64,000 nucleotides of DNA from Norana najaformis (GCA_964023275.1 OZ029913.1:48177976-48241975); one strand, 5' to 3'; positions 32,172 through 43,165 are shown, numbered from the stretch's first letter. Numbers and translations are program-made. Notes: generated by a model from the letters alone, not told the origin.

Positions 32172-33746
32172 TCATTCATTGCAAGCTTCTTGTTTAATTA
32201 CCATGTTCGTTTTATTCGACCTTGTGCCCCTCATGCCTTCACGTAATGCCTGAATTATACTGGAACCCTGAGCCTGAATGGTACCCTGAACAGACTCCTT
32301 CGACTGGAGTGACGAAGCAATTTTAAGCGAATCGAGGCCAACTTCACGCTGCCATTCTTTCTGTTCGTCAACCTCTTCGTGTCCACCGTTTTTGTCACCG
32401 CGTAACTCGCGTTTGAATGAAAGAACTTTTCTTGGAGAGGGGCTCTGCTGCACTTTAACGAGACTTCTTTCAACTCCATTCTTTGGTAGATTGTTTTCCC
32501 ACTGGAATGAATCTGAGGCACTGTTTCCGGTCACACTGTAGTCTGTTACCATGTCTCCGTCGTGACTAATGTCAGCTTCATGGTCAGCTTCATCGTGATG
32601 GCTGCCTAAGTTAACTGAGCCTGGCTGAAGATACTTGTGCTTGGAAAATGATAAATCCTGTACAACTGGAGACTTTCCAGAATCTGTTTTCATCATTTTT
32701 GACGGTGGTTCATTGTTTGCGGAACTTGTGGCCTGTGATTCTTTTGATCTGAACCCTTTGGAATATTGAAAGCCGGCTTCACGAATAACTTGTCTCGCCA
32801 AAATGAACAGTTCCTCTCAGCGGGTCAGAAGACTAGGTCGGTGCTTACACAACGGAGCAGCTGCCTCGTTAATGCACCTCTCATGAAAGTTCATCTGCTT
32901 TCCTCCACGCCTCTTAGAATCAAACCGGCCGTAGATGGTGCTATACTTTCTAAAGAGGTCCATTCTGTTTGGATCATCTTCAGCCAGATTCATTGCCTCG
33001 TCAATTTCTTTATCAATCGCTTTCTTCATGTTCAATGGCTTTGGCACATAGTATGGAAGGCTATGTGCAATTTCTTCAGTGGTCTTCTCGATCTTCTTCA
33101 TGTGCACATCGAGCAGCTGCACTCCACCAGAAGATGGTGAAGTGGCACCTTTTTCACCTGAACTATTCATGAAAGCCATCATGGAAGAATCCTGGTCTGA
33201 ATTTTCACTCACAGGTGAACTCGGTTTATCACCAAAACCATCGGAATTATTTTCCAGGTGGATCTGCAATGCCCTGAAGGAATGTTCCTGTGGAAAGCTA
33301 TGTTCCTGTGGAAAGCTGGTCAAGATCTCCGATGGCCGATCAAGGGTACGGCCCCCCGGCAACGGAAGGCCATGAACCATACCACCGGGTTTAGAAGAGG
33401 AGGAAGAAGCAGTGGAAGAATGTTGAAGAAAGGCTGCAAGTATGCTTCCTTTGGCCACCGCTGCAATCTGCCCACTCTGCATCTTCTTTCCCTCATTTTC
33501 ATGGAATGAAGCTGGATTTGAAGCCCACTCATGCAGGGCCTTCTGAAGACGACGAACATGTAATGGCTTCTGTGACATCCCAACCAGGACCATTATCTCC
33601 AGAAACTCCTCTTCTCCAGCTTCACACAACTGGTACAAATCATCCCCTCCTTGAGAAATAAAAGCGTCATAATACTGCGTCAGATTTGCTCTTTCTAAAA
33701 CACGGTAGAGCATCAACTCATTATCTGTAGATGGACCAACAGACAT
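32172..33746 (-). pseudogene. NAB: NAB (EGR1-binding co-repressor) intronless copy inside the LTR unit
   Basis: NAB proteins bind EGR/Krox transcription factors and repress their targets. The copy runs from MSVGPSTDNELMLYRVLERA through the NCD1 domain (YYDAFISQGGDDLYQLCEAG, EEEFLEIMVLVGMSQKPLHV, RRLQKALHEWASNPASF), a Ser-rich linker, the NCD2 domain (RKYSTIYGRFDSKRRGGKQM, INEAAAPLC, then EELFILARQVIREAGFQY) and a C-terminal region ending NMVIKQEACNE, like the VIKTEPED ends of vertebrate NAB1. About 525 codons with no intron. Family genes normally have introns, so this is copied from RNA. About one in-frame interruption is present in NCD2; otherwise it reads through. Same strand as the LTR element, antisense to RHBDD1. 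Confidence 0.88.
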
Positions 33747-33861
33747 CCGTCACAAGCCCGGCTGGGCAGACCGCCAAGCCAACCGACCGACCCATACAAC
33801 TCGTATAATTGTGAGGGAGCGAGTACGCCTCCCTCACGCCACCACCACCACCACCACGAGG
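33747..33861 (-). other. Leader between 5' LTR and NAB
   Basis: On the minus strand the LTR end is followed by a CGTGGTGGTGGTGGTGG run and GGCGTGAGGGAGGCG, where a tRNA primer-binding site would lie (such sites start with TGG). Then about 80 bases lead to the NAB ATG. A specific tRNA primer cannot be assigned because of the simple repeat. Confidence 0.5.
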
Positions 33862-34431
33862 TGGGTGGGTTCGGCCTGGCCTGTGTGGCCCAGGACTTAC
33901 AAAGGCCGACTTCGAGGATGGCGTGCAGTTAATGAAAGCTCTCGAGGCCTAGACGTCGAAGGCCATGATGCAGGCGGAGACGGCGAGACGCAGACCGTCG
34001 ACTCAGGTGAAGACGGCAAGGCACAGACCGTCAAGGTGGGGTCGGTGACCGAGGCGAAGACGTCAAAGGCTGCATCCAGGCGGAGACGGCAGACCCAGGC
34101 GTAGACCGTCGACTCAGGCGAAGACGGCGAGGCACAGACCATCAATGTGGAGTCGGTGACCGAGGCGAAGACGTCGAAGACTGCGTCCAGGCGGAGACGG
34201 CAGACCCAGGCGTAGACCGTAGACTCAGGCGAGGACGGCGTGGCACAGACGTCGAAGACCTGTGTATACAACATGCACACACATAAGTTATTGTTTTGTT
34301 CGTCGTTCCTCGGGTAAGTATAGCGCCTCTGGCAACTCAATAAAAGGTGTGACGAAAGTTTGATGCAGAGATAATTCAAAAGCACTCGGCAGGCGGCGGT
34401 ACCGAGGCTTAGCAGTCACAGTTTTGTGACA
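33862..34431 (-). repeat. 5' LTR (570 bp)
   Basis: Same length as the copy at 30170-30739 and about 97 percent identical by eye. It carries the same 111-bp internal repeat array and the same TGTCAC...CCCA ends. Lies immediately upstream of the NAB copy in element orientation, so it is positioned to drive NAB transcription. Confidence 0.92.
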
Positions 34432-35792
34432 ATGTCATCCTCACTGCTATCATTATTGGTGCTGTCTTAAAAAGAATAATTTCATCAAGACATCTTGGAG
34501 ATCATCAGCGGTGTCTAGTCTGAAAGAGTTGAGGTTTTTGTGATATCATGCAGTCTAAACATGCTTTTGGACTCTCACAACCATAAAACAAAAGTGCTTT
34601 AATCAAATTTTGAAGTGTCTGCAACATTTTGCAGTTCCAAATGCTGGTTTAGTACAGACCAGGCGTCATGAAAATCATACTAAATGCAAAAGGAAAATGA
34701 GAAAAAAATGCACCCTGTGCTACATCCACTTACTTAGGGTTGCATGATTTTCAATGCCATGGCAAATTATGAATTTTTCTTAAATTTTCCAGTCACTGTA
34801 TTTTAGTAGCTATTCTACATAAGAGCATAAAACTCTCAAACTAGCTTCAGTTTACGGTCTAATTTCAGGAAGTGTAAAATACTTGGCTCTAACATATTTT
34901 TAGATATTTAATGTGTTAAATGTGATGGTTCATAAATGTTCTGAAAAATGCAATGGCTAGTTCTACATGATCTAGCACCATCAATCTTCAATCAAACTGT
35001 TGCAGCAATTTTTTCCATAATATAACCTTGGTGATACACTTAGAAATTTGTGCTTGTCTACAGTAGTTATTTGCTTCACAGATTAAGTTGAAAATCCTAA
35101 GTCCTTAATATTGGACACAATTTTATGTGATTTTTCATGATCCGGAAAGGCATGGGGCAATAGTTTAGGGTTTTCAAATTTGTACCACACACGAGAAAGC
35201 CTATGTACCGCATTGTCATGCATATATCTTTAGGGTTATATTAGATTTTACAAATCTCTGCACCCTCCTGCAGGTTATCTGGGTGTGTGGGTTATGCCAG
35301 TTTATTTTACACAGGTGGTGACTAAGAGCTTACTGTATTTTCCCGACCATACTGCAATGATAGCACTGTAAGTTGCAAAACACTGACAAACGAATTTGTA
35401 ACAGGTGGCAAAATTAGAAATTACTATTAAGATTAAATTTGTTCTGACTATTATTTTTTCACTTACTGGTTCACACTGACAAAAGCACACAAGACAAAAG
35501 TGTACCAACACAAGCATGCTGACATTAAGTGTGCTGACAAAAATGGGCAGTGAAATATCACCAATAAAGTGCGCTGACACAAGCATGCTGAAGGAAGCAC
35601 CATGAAAGCATGTTGCGTGAACTAGCTAATTATATGAACAAAGTATACAGTATAAAGTGACCTTCATTTGGCTGTGAATTTACAGCAGTGATTTAAAACC
35701 CACTCTCTTTTGGTGGTAAATTGTCAGCGGTGAATTGACAGTGTTGGCTTGAAACCCGTTTCACTTTACTACTCTCGTATCAGGAACTATTA
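34432..35792 (+). other. RHBDD1-type intron 1, middle part
   Basis: AT-rich unique-looking intronic sequence. A 94-codon minus-strand frame at 35586-35302 (hydrophobic, Cys-rich) has no recognisable match. No repeat boundary seen. Confidence 0.45.
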
Positions 35793-36534
35793 TGTAATGT
35801 AATGTAATCGAAAATTTATAAAGCGCCACTTTGAGATAAACTCCTCAGAGGCGTTACCGGCCCGACAACCCAGAAGCACTGGGAAATAAGGTCTTCAAGT
35901 GCTTGTGGAAAAGAGGGGAGAGAGACTAAGAAGTTCCTGGCATAGGTCATTAGGAAGCCTATTCCAAAAAGTGGGACCAACCACAGCAAAACTTCTGCGC
36001 TGGGCCGTAGCTGTTCGGACCGATGGGACGAGCAAGTCACCCCATACTGCTGAATGAAGTAGTCTGCGGCCCGGAATGGAGGAGGCCAAAACACAGAGCT
36101 CCCTAAGATAAAATGGGGTGCAACCTAAGAGGAAATTACGTACAAGAGCCAGGATTTTGTATTTAATACGCTCCCAGATAGGCAACCAGTGAAGCTTCTC
36201 CGAAATGTAAGCAGAGATGTGGCCAAACTTAGGGATACCTCCGTTCAGTCGAGTAGCAGCGTGCAAGACAGATTGTAATTGCGAGATGCAGGAGAGACTC
36301 AGGCCAGCAATGACAGCAATGCCATAGTCAATCCTGGAACAGATAAATCCATGGACCAGAATGGTAGCAGCCTGGGTCGTGACGGAGTGGCAGATAGTGT
36401 GCAGTTGATGCAGATGGTAGAAACACGTTCGACAGACATTATTCACATGCTCCTCCAAAGTAAGTTCCTGATCCAAAATTACTCCTAGGTCACGGACTGA
36501 GGAAGAGAAGGAGATATCAGGAAGAGCCTAAGTA

Positions 36535-37634
36535 CAGTGCAGACGCATTAACGCGCTCCCGTTTTACCCGCAATTCCGCATAATACGAAGTGGTTGTATG
36601 TCCCCAAAGCTATTGACTTAACACGCCGTATCGGTCAACGCGTTTTACTACCGGGAATAAGGCTGATTAAAACAGTGGAGACGTACCTGGCAGCTGTAAC
36701 ATTCCATTCATTCCCGAACTTGGCATCAGTCGTACAAGCGGGAGGGTGTCTTACCGCGGGGGGAGCTAATTAGGGCAGGAGGGATGGACAAGGAAGTCTG
36801 GCTGGAACTAGTTTTAACCGGTTAGGAGAGGGAATCGACAGAACAAGGCAGGTATGGCGTGACCAGCGCGACCACAGAGAGGTTGGCTGCCTGGGCAGCC
36901 AGCTGAGTACAAACCTGCCTGCCATGCGAAGAGGAACTTGCCTGGAGGGAACAGCGTGGGATAGAGGAGTGTGGGCGACCGAGTAGCAGAGGCAATATAT
37001 TTCCACATTGTTCCGTTTAATGCGCAAACTGGTTTACACTCTGTTTCAAAGGCGTGTCCCCCCACGACTTAAAATACCAGAATGAATAGAGTACAAAGTC
37101 TTATCCCTCACCTACAACACACTTCAATCCTCCCAACCCTCCTATCTTCGTCAATTATTTACTATCCAACCACTCCGTTCAACCCGCTCCTCATATGTCC
37201 TAACACTTCTTCGCCCTCCTGTCACCTCATCCTTAAAATTTAGAAATCGCTCCATAGCCATAGCTGCCCCACCGCTTTGGAATAAACTCCCGCCAGAATT
37301 GCGACAGTTGTCTGGTCAATCATACGAACTCACCAACACTTCACCTCTTTCGGTTTCTGCGCAGGTCTTTCACTCAAGACTGAAAACACTTCTTTTCCAG
37401 AAATCTTATCCTGATTCTTCCTCTTCCCCTCATCTCTCTTCTCGCTTCAATTTCAAACAGCATCCACCATAGCCATCCGACTGTCTGAGTGCCTGACTCC
37501 TGGATCTTGACCCTTTTGCCTATCGATTTTGTTTTGACTGAGCGCCTGTGAATAAGCTGGTTCCCGCGACTTAGCTTTTGTTGAGCGCTGTAGAAATCTC
37601 GAGATTACCATTACGATTTAATGAGTCCGCACTG
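36535..37634. mobile_element. Tc1/mariner (pogo-like) non-autonomous element in LINE-E
   Basis: The left end is CAGTGCAGACGCATTAACG; the right end in reverse complement is CAGTGCGGACTCATTAAAT. Both are flanked by TA (36533-36534 and 37635-37636), and LINE-E coding text is continuous across the insert. CAGT-type ends with a TA duplication fit the pogo branch of Tc1/mariner. No transposase seen; about half the element is an inserted LINE-A piece. Confidence 0.75.
37066..37611 (+). mobile_element. LINE-A 3' end inserted in the pogo-like element
   Basis: Begins at the codons for LKIPE..EYKVLSLTYNT and continues with FQSSQPSYLRQLFT, RSSYVLTLLRPPVTSSLKF, PPLWNKLPPELRQL and LKTLLFQKSYP, then the 3' UTR ending in a CCATTACGATT tail. 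It parallels 10239-10790 but is better preserved in frame. 5'-truncated. Confidence 0.85.
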
Positions 37635-38307
37635 TAATCTGGCCAGATCAATCTTAGAAAGCTGGGCACGGCTGCCAAACCAGATAAACTGAGTCTTACC
37701 AGGGTTCAGACTCAGATGGTTTGAGTTCAACCAGGCCTGAAGTGCTTCCGATGCCCGAAGCATTTGGTGAACTAAGGTGACAGATTCACCTGCTGGGTCA
37801 GCTGTAAAGGATGGATGTTAAGGTAACAACTTTGCCTGGGTGTCATCAGCATAATGGTGAGACACTACCCCGGTTGGAGACAGGATAAAGCCCAGGTCAG
37901 CCATATATAGAATAAAAGTAAGGGAGCTAAGACACAGCCCTGGGGAGACCCAAGGAGACCGAGGACCAATCAGAACTTGTTGAACCAAAGATCACAGATT
38001 GAGAGTGGCCAGAGAGGAATGAATGGAACCTTGAAAGAGCAGGGCCAACGAGTCCAAAGGACATCTCCAGATGCCCCAGAAGGATACTGTGGTCGACAGT
38101 GTCAAAAGCTGCACTAATATCAAAAAGCGCAAGATGCCCCCCGATCAAAAGCCCCAAGGATGTCAGCTAGAATGCAGGTGATGACCAACTCTGTTGAGTG
38201 GAACATTCTGAATCCCGACTGCTGGCTAGGCAGGAGGGAGTTGGCCTCTAAATATTGTAGTAATTGTATCGAAACATGTTTTTAAATCAATTTTGACAAA
38301 AAAGACA

Positions 38308-38415
38308 AGTAGATGTCGAAAGCCGATTCTGGGACAAACAACCAACCTATAGGTTTAATGGTGTTTTAACCTATAGGTTGGTTGTTTGTCCCAGAATCGG
38401 CTTTCGACATCTACT
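38308..38415. mobile_element. 108-bp palindromic element with Polinton-like ends
   Basis: Nearly perfect inverted repeat: about 48-base arms around a 12-base centre. The element starts AGTAGATGTCGAAAG and ends ctttcgacatctact. It is flanked on both sides by AAGACA (38302-38307 and 38416-38421), an exact 6-bp duplication, and LINE-E text is continuous across it. AG...CT ends and 6-bp duplications are the Polinton rules. The arm words TTCTGGGACAA and CAACCAA and CCTATAGGTT also occur, in order, at the Polinton end at 60698-60775. Read as a minimal relic made of two Polinton-type termini, with no genes. Confidence 0.75.
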
Positions 38416-40279
38416 AAGACATAGAAATGGGACGATAGTTAGCCGTCAGTGTCTAAACCAGGGCGTTTTAAAGAAGGGAAAACAATAGCCCGTTTCTGGG
38501 TGAGGGGAAGGGAACCTTCACCCGGGCCACATTACACAAGAAATGTAAGAAAGGTAACAGGTCATCCACAAAATCCTTGAGTAGAAACGATGGAAGAGGA
38601 TCCAGTTTGCAGGACTTCGATGGCATGGAGAGTAGCAGTTGGCGTAGGGCCCGACATCCTGCAGTCCATCGAGAGAAAGGAAGGAGGGGAGCACCCTCAG
38701 CAGAACGACGAACCTTCAGCTGTAAATGATGGATGTGAAGGTGACGACTTTGGAGAGGAGCATCCAAGGCTGGAAAGCAACGTCCATAGCCGGCGTGAGT
38801 TGGATTTTTCACGGTCGATCAGTTTCTCCCAGTAGAGCAGCTCCTTCTCACTGAACATTCCATGCATTTGGTGCAGCTGGAGGATCCAGGTGGTACGGTC
38901 TGTGAGGCTATGTGTGCGTCTAAAACGACGCTCAAGTCGCCTGACATCTCGCCTGAGACTGCAGCACTTGCCATCGAACCAAGATGACAGAGGTCTTTGG
39001 CGGACCCGGTTGGTTCGGAGTAGCAGAAGATGGTCAATCAATGAGTGCATGAAAGATTCATAAATTGCAAACTGTTCTTCCGAAGTGTGCCCGGCCAGGG
39101 ATGACAGATCCTCCAGCGGCAGACTGTTCTGCAAGCCAGTCCGGAAGGCCTTGCGGTTCAGGCCCTGCCAGCCCCGGGTAGATCTGAGTGCGAAAACTGG
39201 TTGTGCATGAAGAAAGGGCGTCGTAAAGGTAAGAAGACCGTGGTCTGAGAGAAGTGGAGGCTTCACCCGGAGGTCCTGGATGACACAGTCGTCCCTCATG
39301 ACAGTGACGTCCAGCCAGCTGCCCAATTTATGTTTAGGTTCGGAGATGTGCCGAGCAAGGCCAAATTGATGGAGTAGATCATCGAAACGACGCGACTCTG
39401 GAGAACAACAGTCTTCAAGGTGAATGTTTAAGTCGCCAGTAATGACAAGTTGGCAGTTGTAGGTAGCGTATAACTCCATTAAAGAGGAAAGTTCCGTGAA
39501 GAAGGCCAGCGAAGGAGGAGAGGAGCCTGGATGGTAAACGGTAAGCAAAACCCTTGGTCCATGGGCCGATGCAGTTGACCTTAATCTTTAGGGTATTCTT
39601 GTGATACACCATTATGCCTCCGTGGTTCTGCACGAGGCCACACTCCTGGGGTCCACCATCCGTGGGAGGTCACAGAAGGAATACCCCACTGGGGGTGCAC
39701 AGCGGACAGCAACGTCAGCGGGTGACAACTGCCATGACTCCGTGACAGCAAGAATATCCAGATCATGGGCAATGATGGAATTAGCCACCTCCATGAACTT
39801 GTTGCCCAGCAACCGGATGTTCCACACAGCCAACCTAAGGTCATAAAGATCCCTGCTAGGGGGAACTGAATGGGGAGAGCTCGGAGACATAGCCGCAGGC
39901 GAGGGGAACGAAGGAGGATGTGTCACAGAGGGTCGTTTAACCCTCTCGGAAGCAGGTCGCCACAGGTAGAGACAGAAAAGGGTCATGCGTATGCTGCAGT
40001 GAGTGACGAGGCCAGGCCGGTTGTATGCTTGTAGTTCCAACGACATATACCTACAGATGAGAGGATTGTTCGCTAACAGCGCAATAATCTGGAGAATTTC
40101 GATTAAAAATCAGAAAAATAACGCATCAAACGAAACTAAACAGCAAAACCAAAATCTCGAGCGATAATCCAAAGGAGTTATAAATCCAAATAGTAAATTC
40201 CGCAAGGCTGTCAACCCTTGAAACCGATGAAAACCCCAAAAGTTACACAGCTGGCACTCACACGCCGAAGCGCAAACAC

Positions 40280-40980
40280 ATACCAATCAATATTAGGTAT
40301 TAAGGTCTGAAACTTTGCAAACCTTCATGATATATATTTATCTGCGTGCTGACCAAAAATTATCAAAATCTGAGACGGTGATATGGGGACCACTGATTGA
40401 GTTGACATGGAATGAATGGCTTACCCTCATTCATTTCGCAGTTACACTGATTTGTGGAATTTGCTTGCTAATTCTGAATATTCAGACGTCTTCCATGCCT
40501 GATGTGCAGTCTGGTGTTATTTCTTAGGCCTGCTTTGGATTTAATGCATTTTTGGATGATATTTAGAACATACCACTGAATCTTGACCACTATTTAACTG
40601 GTCACATAAAGTTTACTGATTCCTTTTGGATGACGCTAAGCACCAGACTTACGTTTGCTGTGACTGCATTCTTTGATGCACCGGCAGGTGGTGTCAGCTG
40701 TCCACCACAGAGTTGTTCTGCAACCAACCAACCGACTCCTGATGAAGGTCTGTCCTGCACAGATCTGGTAGCCAGAGGGATATCTGGACACAGCTTCTTC
40801 TACCGTCAGCTTAAGGAGTGCCTGTCAGTGAGCATGTGCTGCAAACACTTGATTCATTCAGCTGTCATCAATTCTCATCCTCCATATAGAATGCACTGGG
40901 AACTCTGAAAATGGTATCAACTTTGAACCCTGGATGGGACAGTGGTTACATTTCCATCTTTTGAGTATTATTTACTTACA
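40280..40980 (+). other. RHBDD1-type intron 1, right part
   Basis: No recognised repeat or gene. A 92-codon plus frame at 40630-40908 shows no domain. Confidence 0.4.
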
Positions 40981-40983
40981 GAT

Positions 40984-41230
40984 AATGTGTGCAGTAGTCT
41001 AATGTTTAGCATGCTGGACTGTCAATCAAGCAGTTGGGGGTTCAAATCCTTGCTAAGGCAGATATTTGCTTTGACATTTTGGCTCCATTTGTGCTCCACA
41101 GCCAACCCAAGTATAATGTGTACACTGAGCATACACTGTTAGTGGGAAGATTAGACCAAGGCTAAGAAAATGAAGTCGCTAACACTTCATACCCATGGCT
41201 TCCACTGAGGACTAGCTTAAGGGACTGCTG
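40984..41230 (+). repeat. tRNA-derived SINE
   Basis: A box-like TAGCATGCTGG at about 41007 and B box GGTTCAAATCC at about 41040, in a gtctaatgtttagcatgctggactgtcaatc-type context matching the head of tRNA-derived SINEs. The body continues with cagccaacccaagtataatg and tgtacactgagc. Anticodon-arm text (gactgtcaatc) does not form a functional tRNA. No clear target duplication was found. Confidence 0.6.
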
Positions 41231-41556
41231 TTCCCTTCTGCAGTCAGATGAACTTTGTTCATAATGAATTCTAACATCATTTAGGCTGACAAGGAGCTAG
41301 ATGAAGTATAACTGTTCAGTTATAATATATTACATAAATTTTTAAATTTTTATTAAAATTCATCCCTCCATAAAGAAGAAAAAGTAACTGAAGACCTGCA
41401 TGGTTAGGCCAAAATGAATGCATATGGTTATTGTGCTTTGAAATTACAGTCAAATGTGCTTTTAAACAAAGAAATGACATCTATAACTGTAGAAGGTAAA
41501 AAATGATAGGCGCTTCTGATTGTTTGATTGCTCAAGTTGTGAATGTTTCTCTGTAG

Positions 41557-41703
41557 GTGTGCTCTTTGCACTAAAAGTAGTGCTGAATGACATGGATCCA
41601 CCTGGAATGCAGTATGTCATGGGGTTCCCTGTGCCATCAAGATTTGTATGCTGGGCAGAACTCATTCTCATACACATTATGGTCCCAAATGCTTCATTCT
41701 TAG
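41557..41703 (+). CDS. RHBDD1: RHBDD1-type protease, coding exon 2
   Basis: The acceptor tttctctgtag ends at 41556; the donor is ttcttag/gtataa. Encodes VLFALKVVLNDMDPPGMQYV and MGFPVPSRFVCWAELILIHI followed by MVPNASFLG. These match the human segment VLFALKVLNN...GFPVPNRFACWVELVAIHLFSPGTSFAG almost position for position. The exon enters and leaves in phase 1 (147 bases). It follows directly on the catalytic Gly-Phe-Ser-Gly and carries the next two membrane segments. Confidence 0.93.
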
Positions 41704-42899
41704 GTATAATATTCTATCACTTCTATCACTATTGTAACGGACTTTAGAGGTTTAATAAATTTAATATTTCATGGAAAAATTTGCAAAATGTACTGGAAAT
41801 TTGTAAGGTATTCATTACTTTACACATATCAATATGTGAACTGTCTTCATAAAGTGATAGGAAAGTGACTGTAGGTCACTTTTATGAAGTCAAAACTATG
41901 CCAGTAAACAAAATCGGAACATATTGACATATTTTACATAACTGGCTTACTTACATCTGAAATCATGAACTTAGAGAAGTATGCAACAGGACCAAATTCT
42001 AAAATGTGCATCTTGGTTGTAAAACTGCAAATTAATACAAAACCTTAGTTGTTTAAGAACAGTTCTTATCAGCAGAGCAGCAGAAATGAAACTACACAGC
42101 AAGCATGAAATAGAAATGCTTTTCGTACCATAGTACTGTTAGGAACAAGAACTGGAGCAGTAGTAAGATCTCAGAAGTTGTTGCATTAAATTTTTGTTTG
42201 TTTCTTCAGATGGCAGTTTTGATTTGTTGCTCATAGCACTTGTTCTGGAACTGTGAAGTGTTTACAGCAGGTAATTTATATAGCACAATGGAGGTGCTAA
42301 ACAGCTCTCAAAACCTGCCAGCACTAACTGTTTTATAAGAAAATGATCTTCAGACATTGATGAAATGAAGGCAATGATATTCATTTGAGCTAATCTCAGC
42401 TGATTCAAGAATGCCAGAGTTCTCAATTTAGATCATTGAGCACTCTGTTTCTATCTTCATTATCAAAAATTGGATCTAGCTGAAATTTATCTAGAGACTT
42501 CTGTATTGCAGTTTGAATTACAGAACAAGTTTGCTTCAAAAAGAATTTGTGGTATGTATCAATAATCCATTGTTTAGGCCAGGTAAAGATTCGAGAGGTC
42601 AAAGAGACCATTAAGCCAAGCTATTGTTGAAAAGCATCTTAGAAAAGGTTATTTGGACTTGAATGACAACAGAGCCAGCAGAGCAGCAACTTTCAACATC
42701 TTGGACTAGCCATTGAAAGCGGGCTTTAGAAGATAGGAATAAACAGCTATGCCTATCATTCTTTAACAGGGTCCTGCCATTCTGATATTTATGCAGTAAT
42801 GAGTGATGCATGCTTAGTATGTATGTATCAAGACATTTAATATAGCACTGTTTAAGTGCCTCACAAAAGTGCTGCACACATAACTATTTAACTGAAATT
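41704..42899 (+). other. RHBDD1-type intron 2, left part
   Basis: Unrecognised intronic sequence. Minus-strand frames at 42611-42423 and 42877-42611 have no family I can name. Confidence 0.4.
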
Positions 42900-43165
42900 T
42901 CAACAAGTGCATTTTAAGGCAGTTTGGAAATGTTTGCTGAACAGTCAGGTACAACAGAACATACGTGCAGTGGAAGACTGTTCCACAAAGAAGGTCCAGC
43001 GCAGGAGAAGGCACAATGGGCTTGGAAATAAATGAATGTACGAGAGTCACTGCATGGCACTAAGCAGTATATGTGCCCCAAATGACTTCTGTTTGACAGT
43101 AGTAGCAAAACCTGGAGAGAGAGTTCACGTGGTCAGCCATTCTCTGTCCAGGAGCACACCCAGAC
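42900..43165 (-). mobile_element. LINE 3' fragment
   Basis: The minus frame 43108-42914 reads ...HCAFSCAGPSLWNSLPLHV, the conserved FS..GP.LWNSLP block close to the C-terminus of CR1/L2-like LINEs. A block with ALKCTC follows in another frame. Short, 5'-truncated and decayed; not clearly families A-E. Confidence 0.6.

Larger units (their letters stand above)
30170..34431 (-). mobile_element. Ty3/gypsy LTR unit carrying a captured NAB coding sequence
   Basis: Read on the minus strand the order is 5' LTR (34431-33862), a 115-base leader with a (TGG)n run, a complete intronless NAB coding region (33746-32172), a 280-base joint, a gypsy integrase (31891-30818), a polypurine-rich tract (ggcggcgggagga) and 3' LTR (30739-30170). 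Gag, protease and reverse transcriptase are absent. Both LTRs are 570 bases, begin TGTCAC and differ at about 19 positions by eye with no gaps (about 97 percent), mostly transitions. That implies an insertion some millions of years old, depending on the unknown rate. No target duplication is visible. The unit is defective for lack of its own core genes; the integrase frame is open. It lies antisense in intron 1 of the RHBDD1-type gene. Confidence 0.85.
35793..40279 (-). mobile_element. LINE-E (LINE-B relative), long copy with two insertions
   Basis: The tail at 35793 reads CATTACATTACATTA in reverse and ggcgctttata. Coding is read minus: C-terminal thumb 36476-35895 (VNNVCRTCFYHLHQLHTICH; KLHWLPIWERIKYKILALVR; FAVVGPTFWNRLPNDLCQEL), reverse transcriptase with HLALFDISAAFDTVDHSILL (38140), SQSVIFGSTSSDW and SLGLPRA (37950), linker RRLERRFRRTHSLTDRTTW, endonuclease 39548-38697 (ELYATYNCQLVITGDLNIHL; SWLDVTVMRDDCVIQDLRVK; LLSDHGLLTF) and N-terminal 40046-39612 (LAVWNIRLLGNKFMEVANSI; LDILAVTESWQ). 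The 5' end at 40279 shares GTTTGCGCTTCGG with the LINE-B 5' end at 50735. Several stops and frameshifts. Interrupted at 36535-37634 and 38308-38415. Confidence 0.88.

Noticed and set aside
32172-33746. NAB as an ordinary resident single-exon host gene
   Set aside because: Lies between two matching LTRs with an integrase downstream, within another gene's intron, and lacks the introns usual for the family. A resident gene is not fully excluded.
40630-40908. 92-codon Cys-rich frame in RHBDD1-type intron 1 as an extra exon
   Set aside because: Exons 1 and 2 already join precisely at a conserved Gly codon, leaving no place for it, and no homology is seen.
40990-41060. Functional tRNA gene
   Set aside because: A and B boxes are present, but stems do not pair properly and SINE-like sequence follows.
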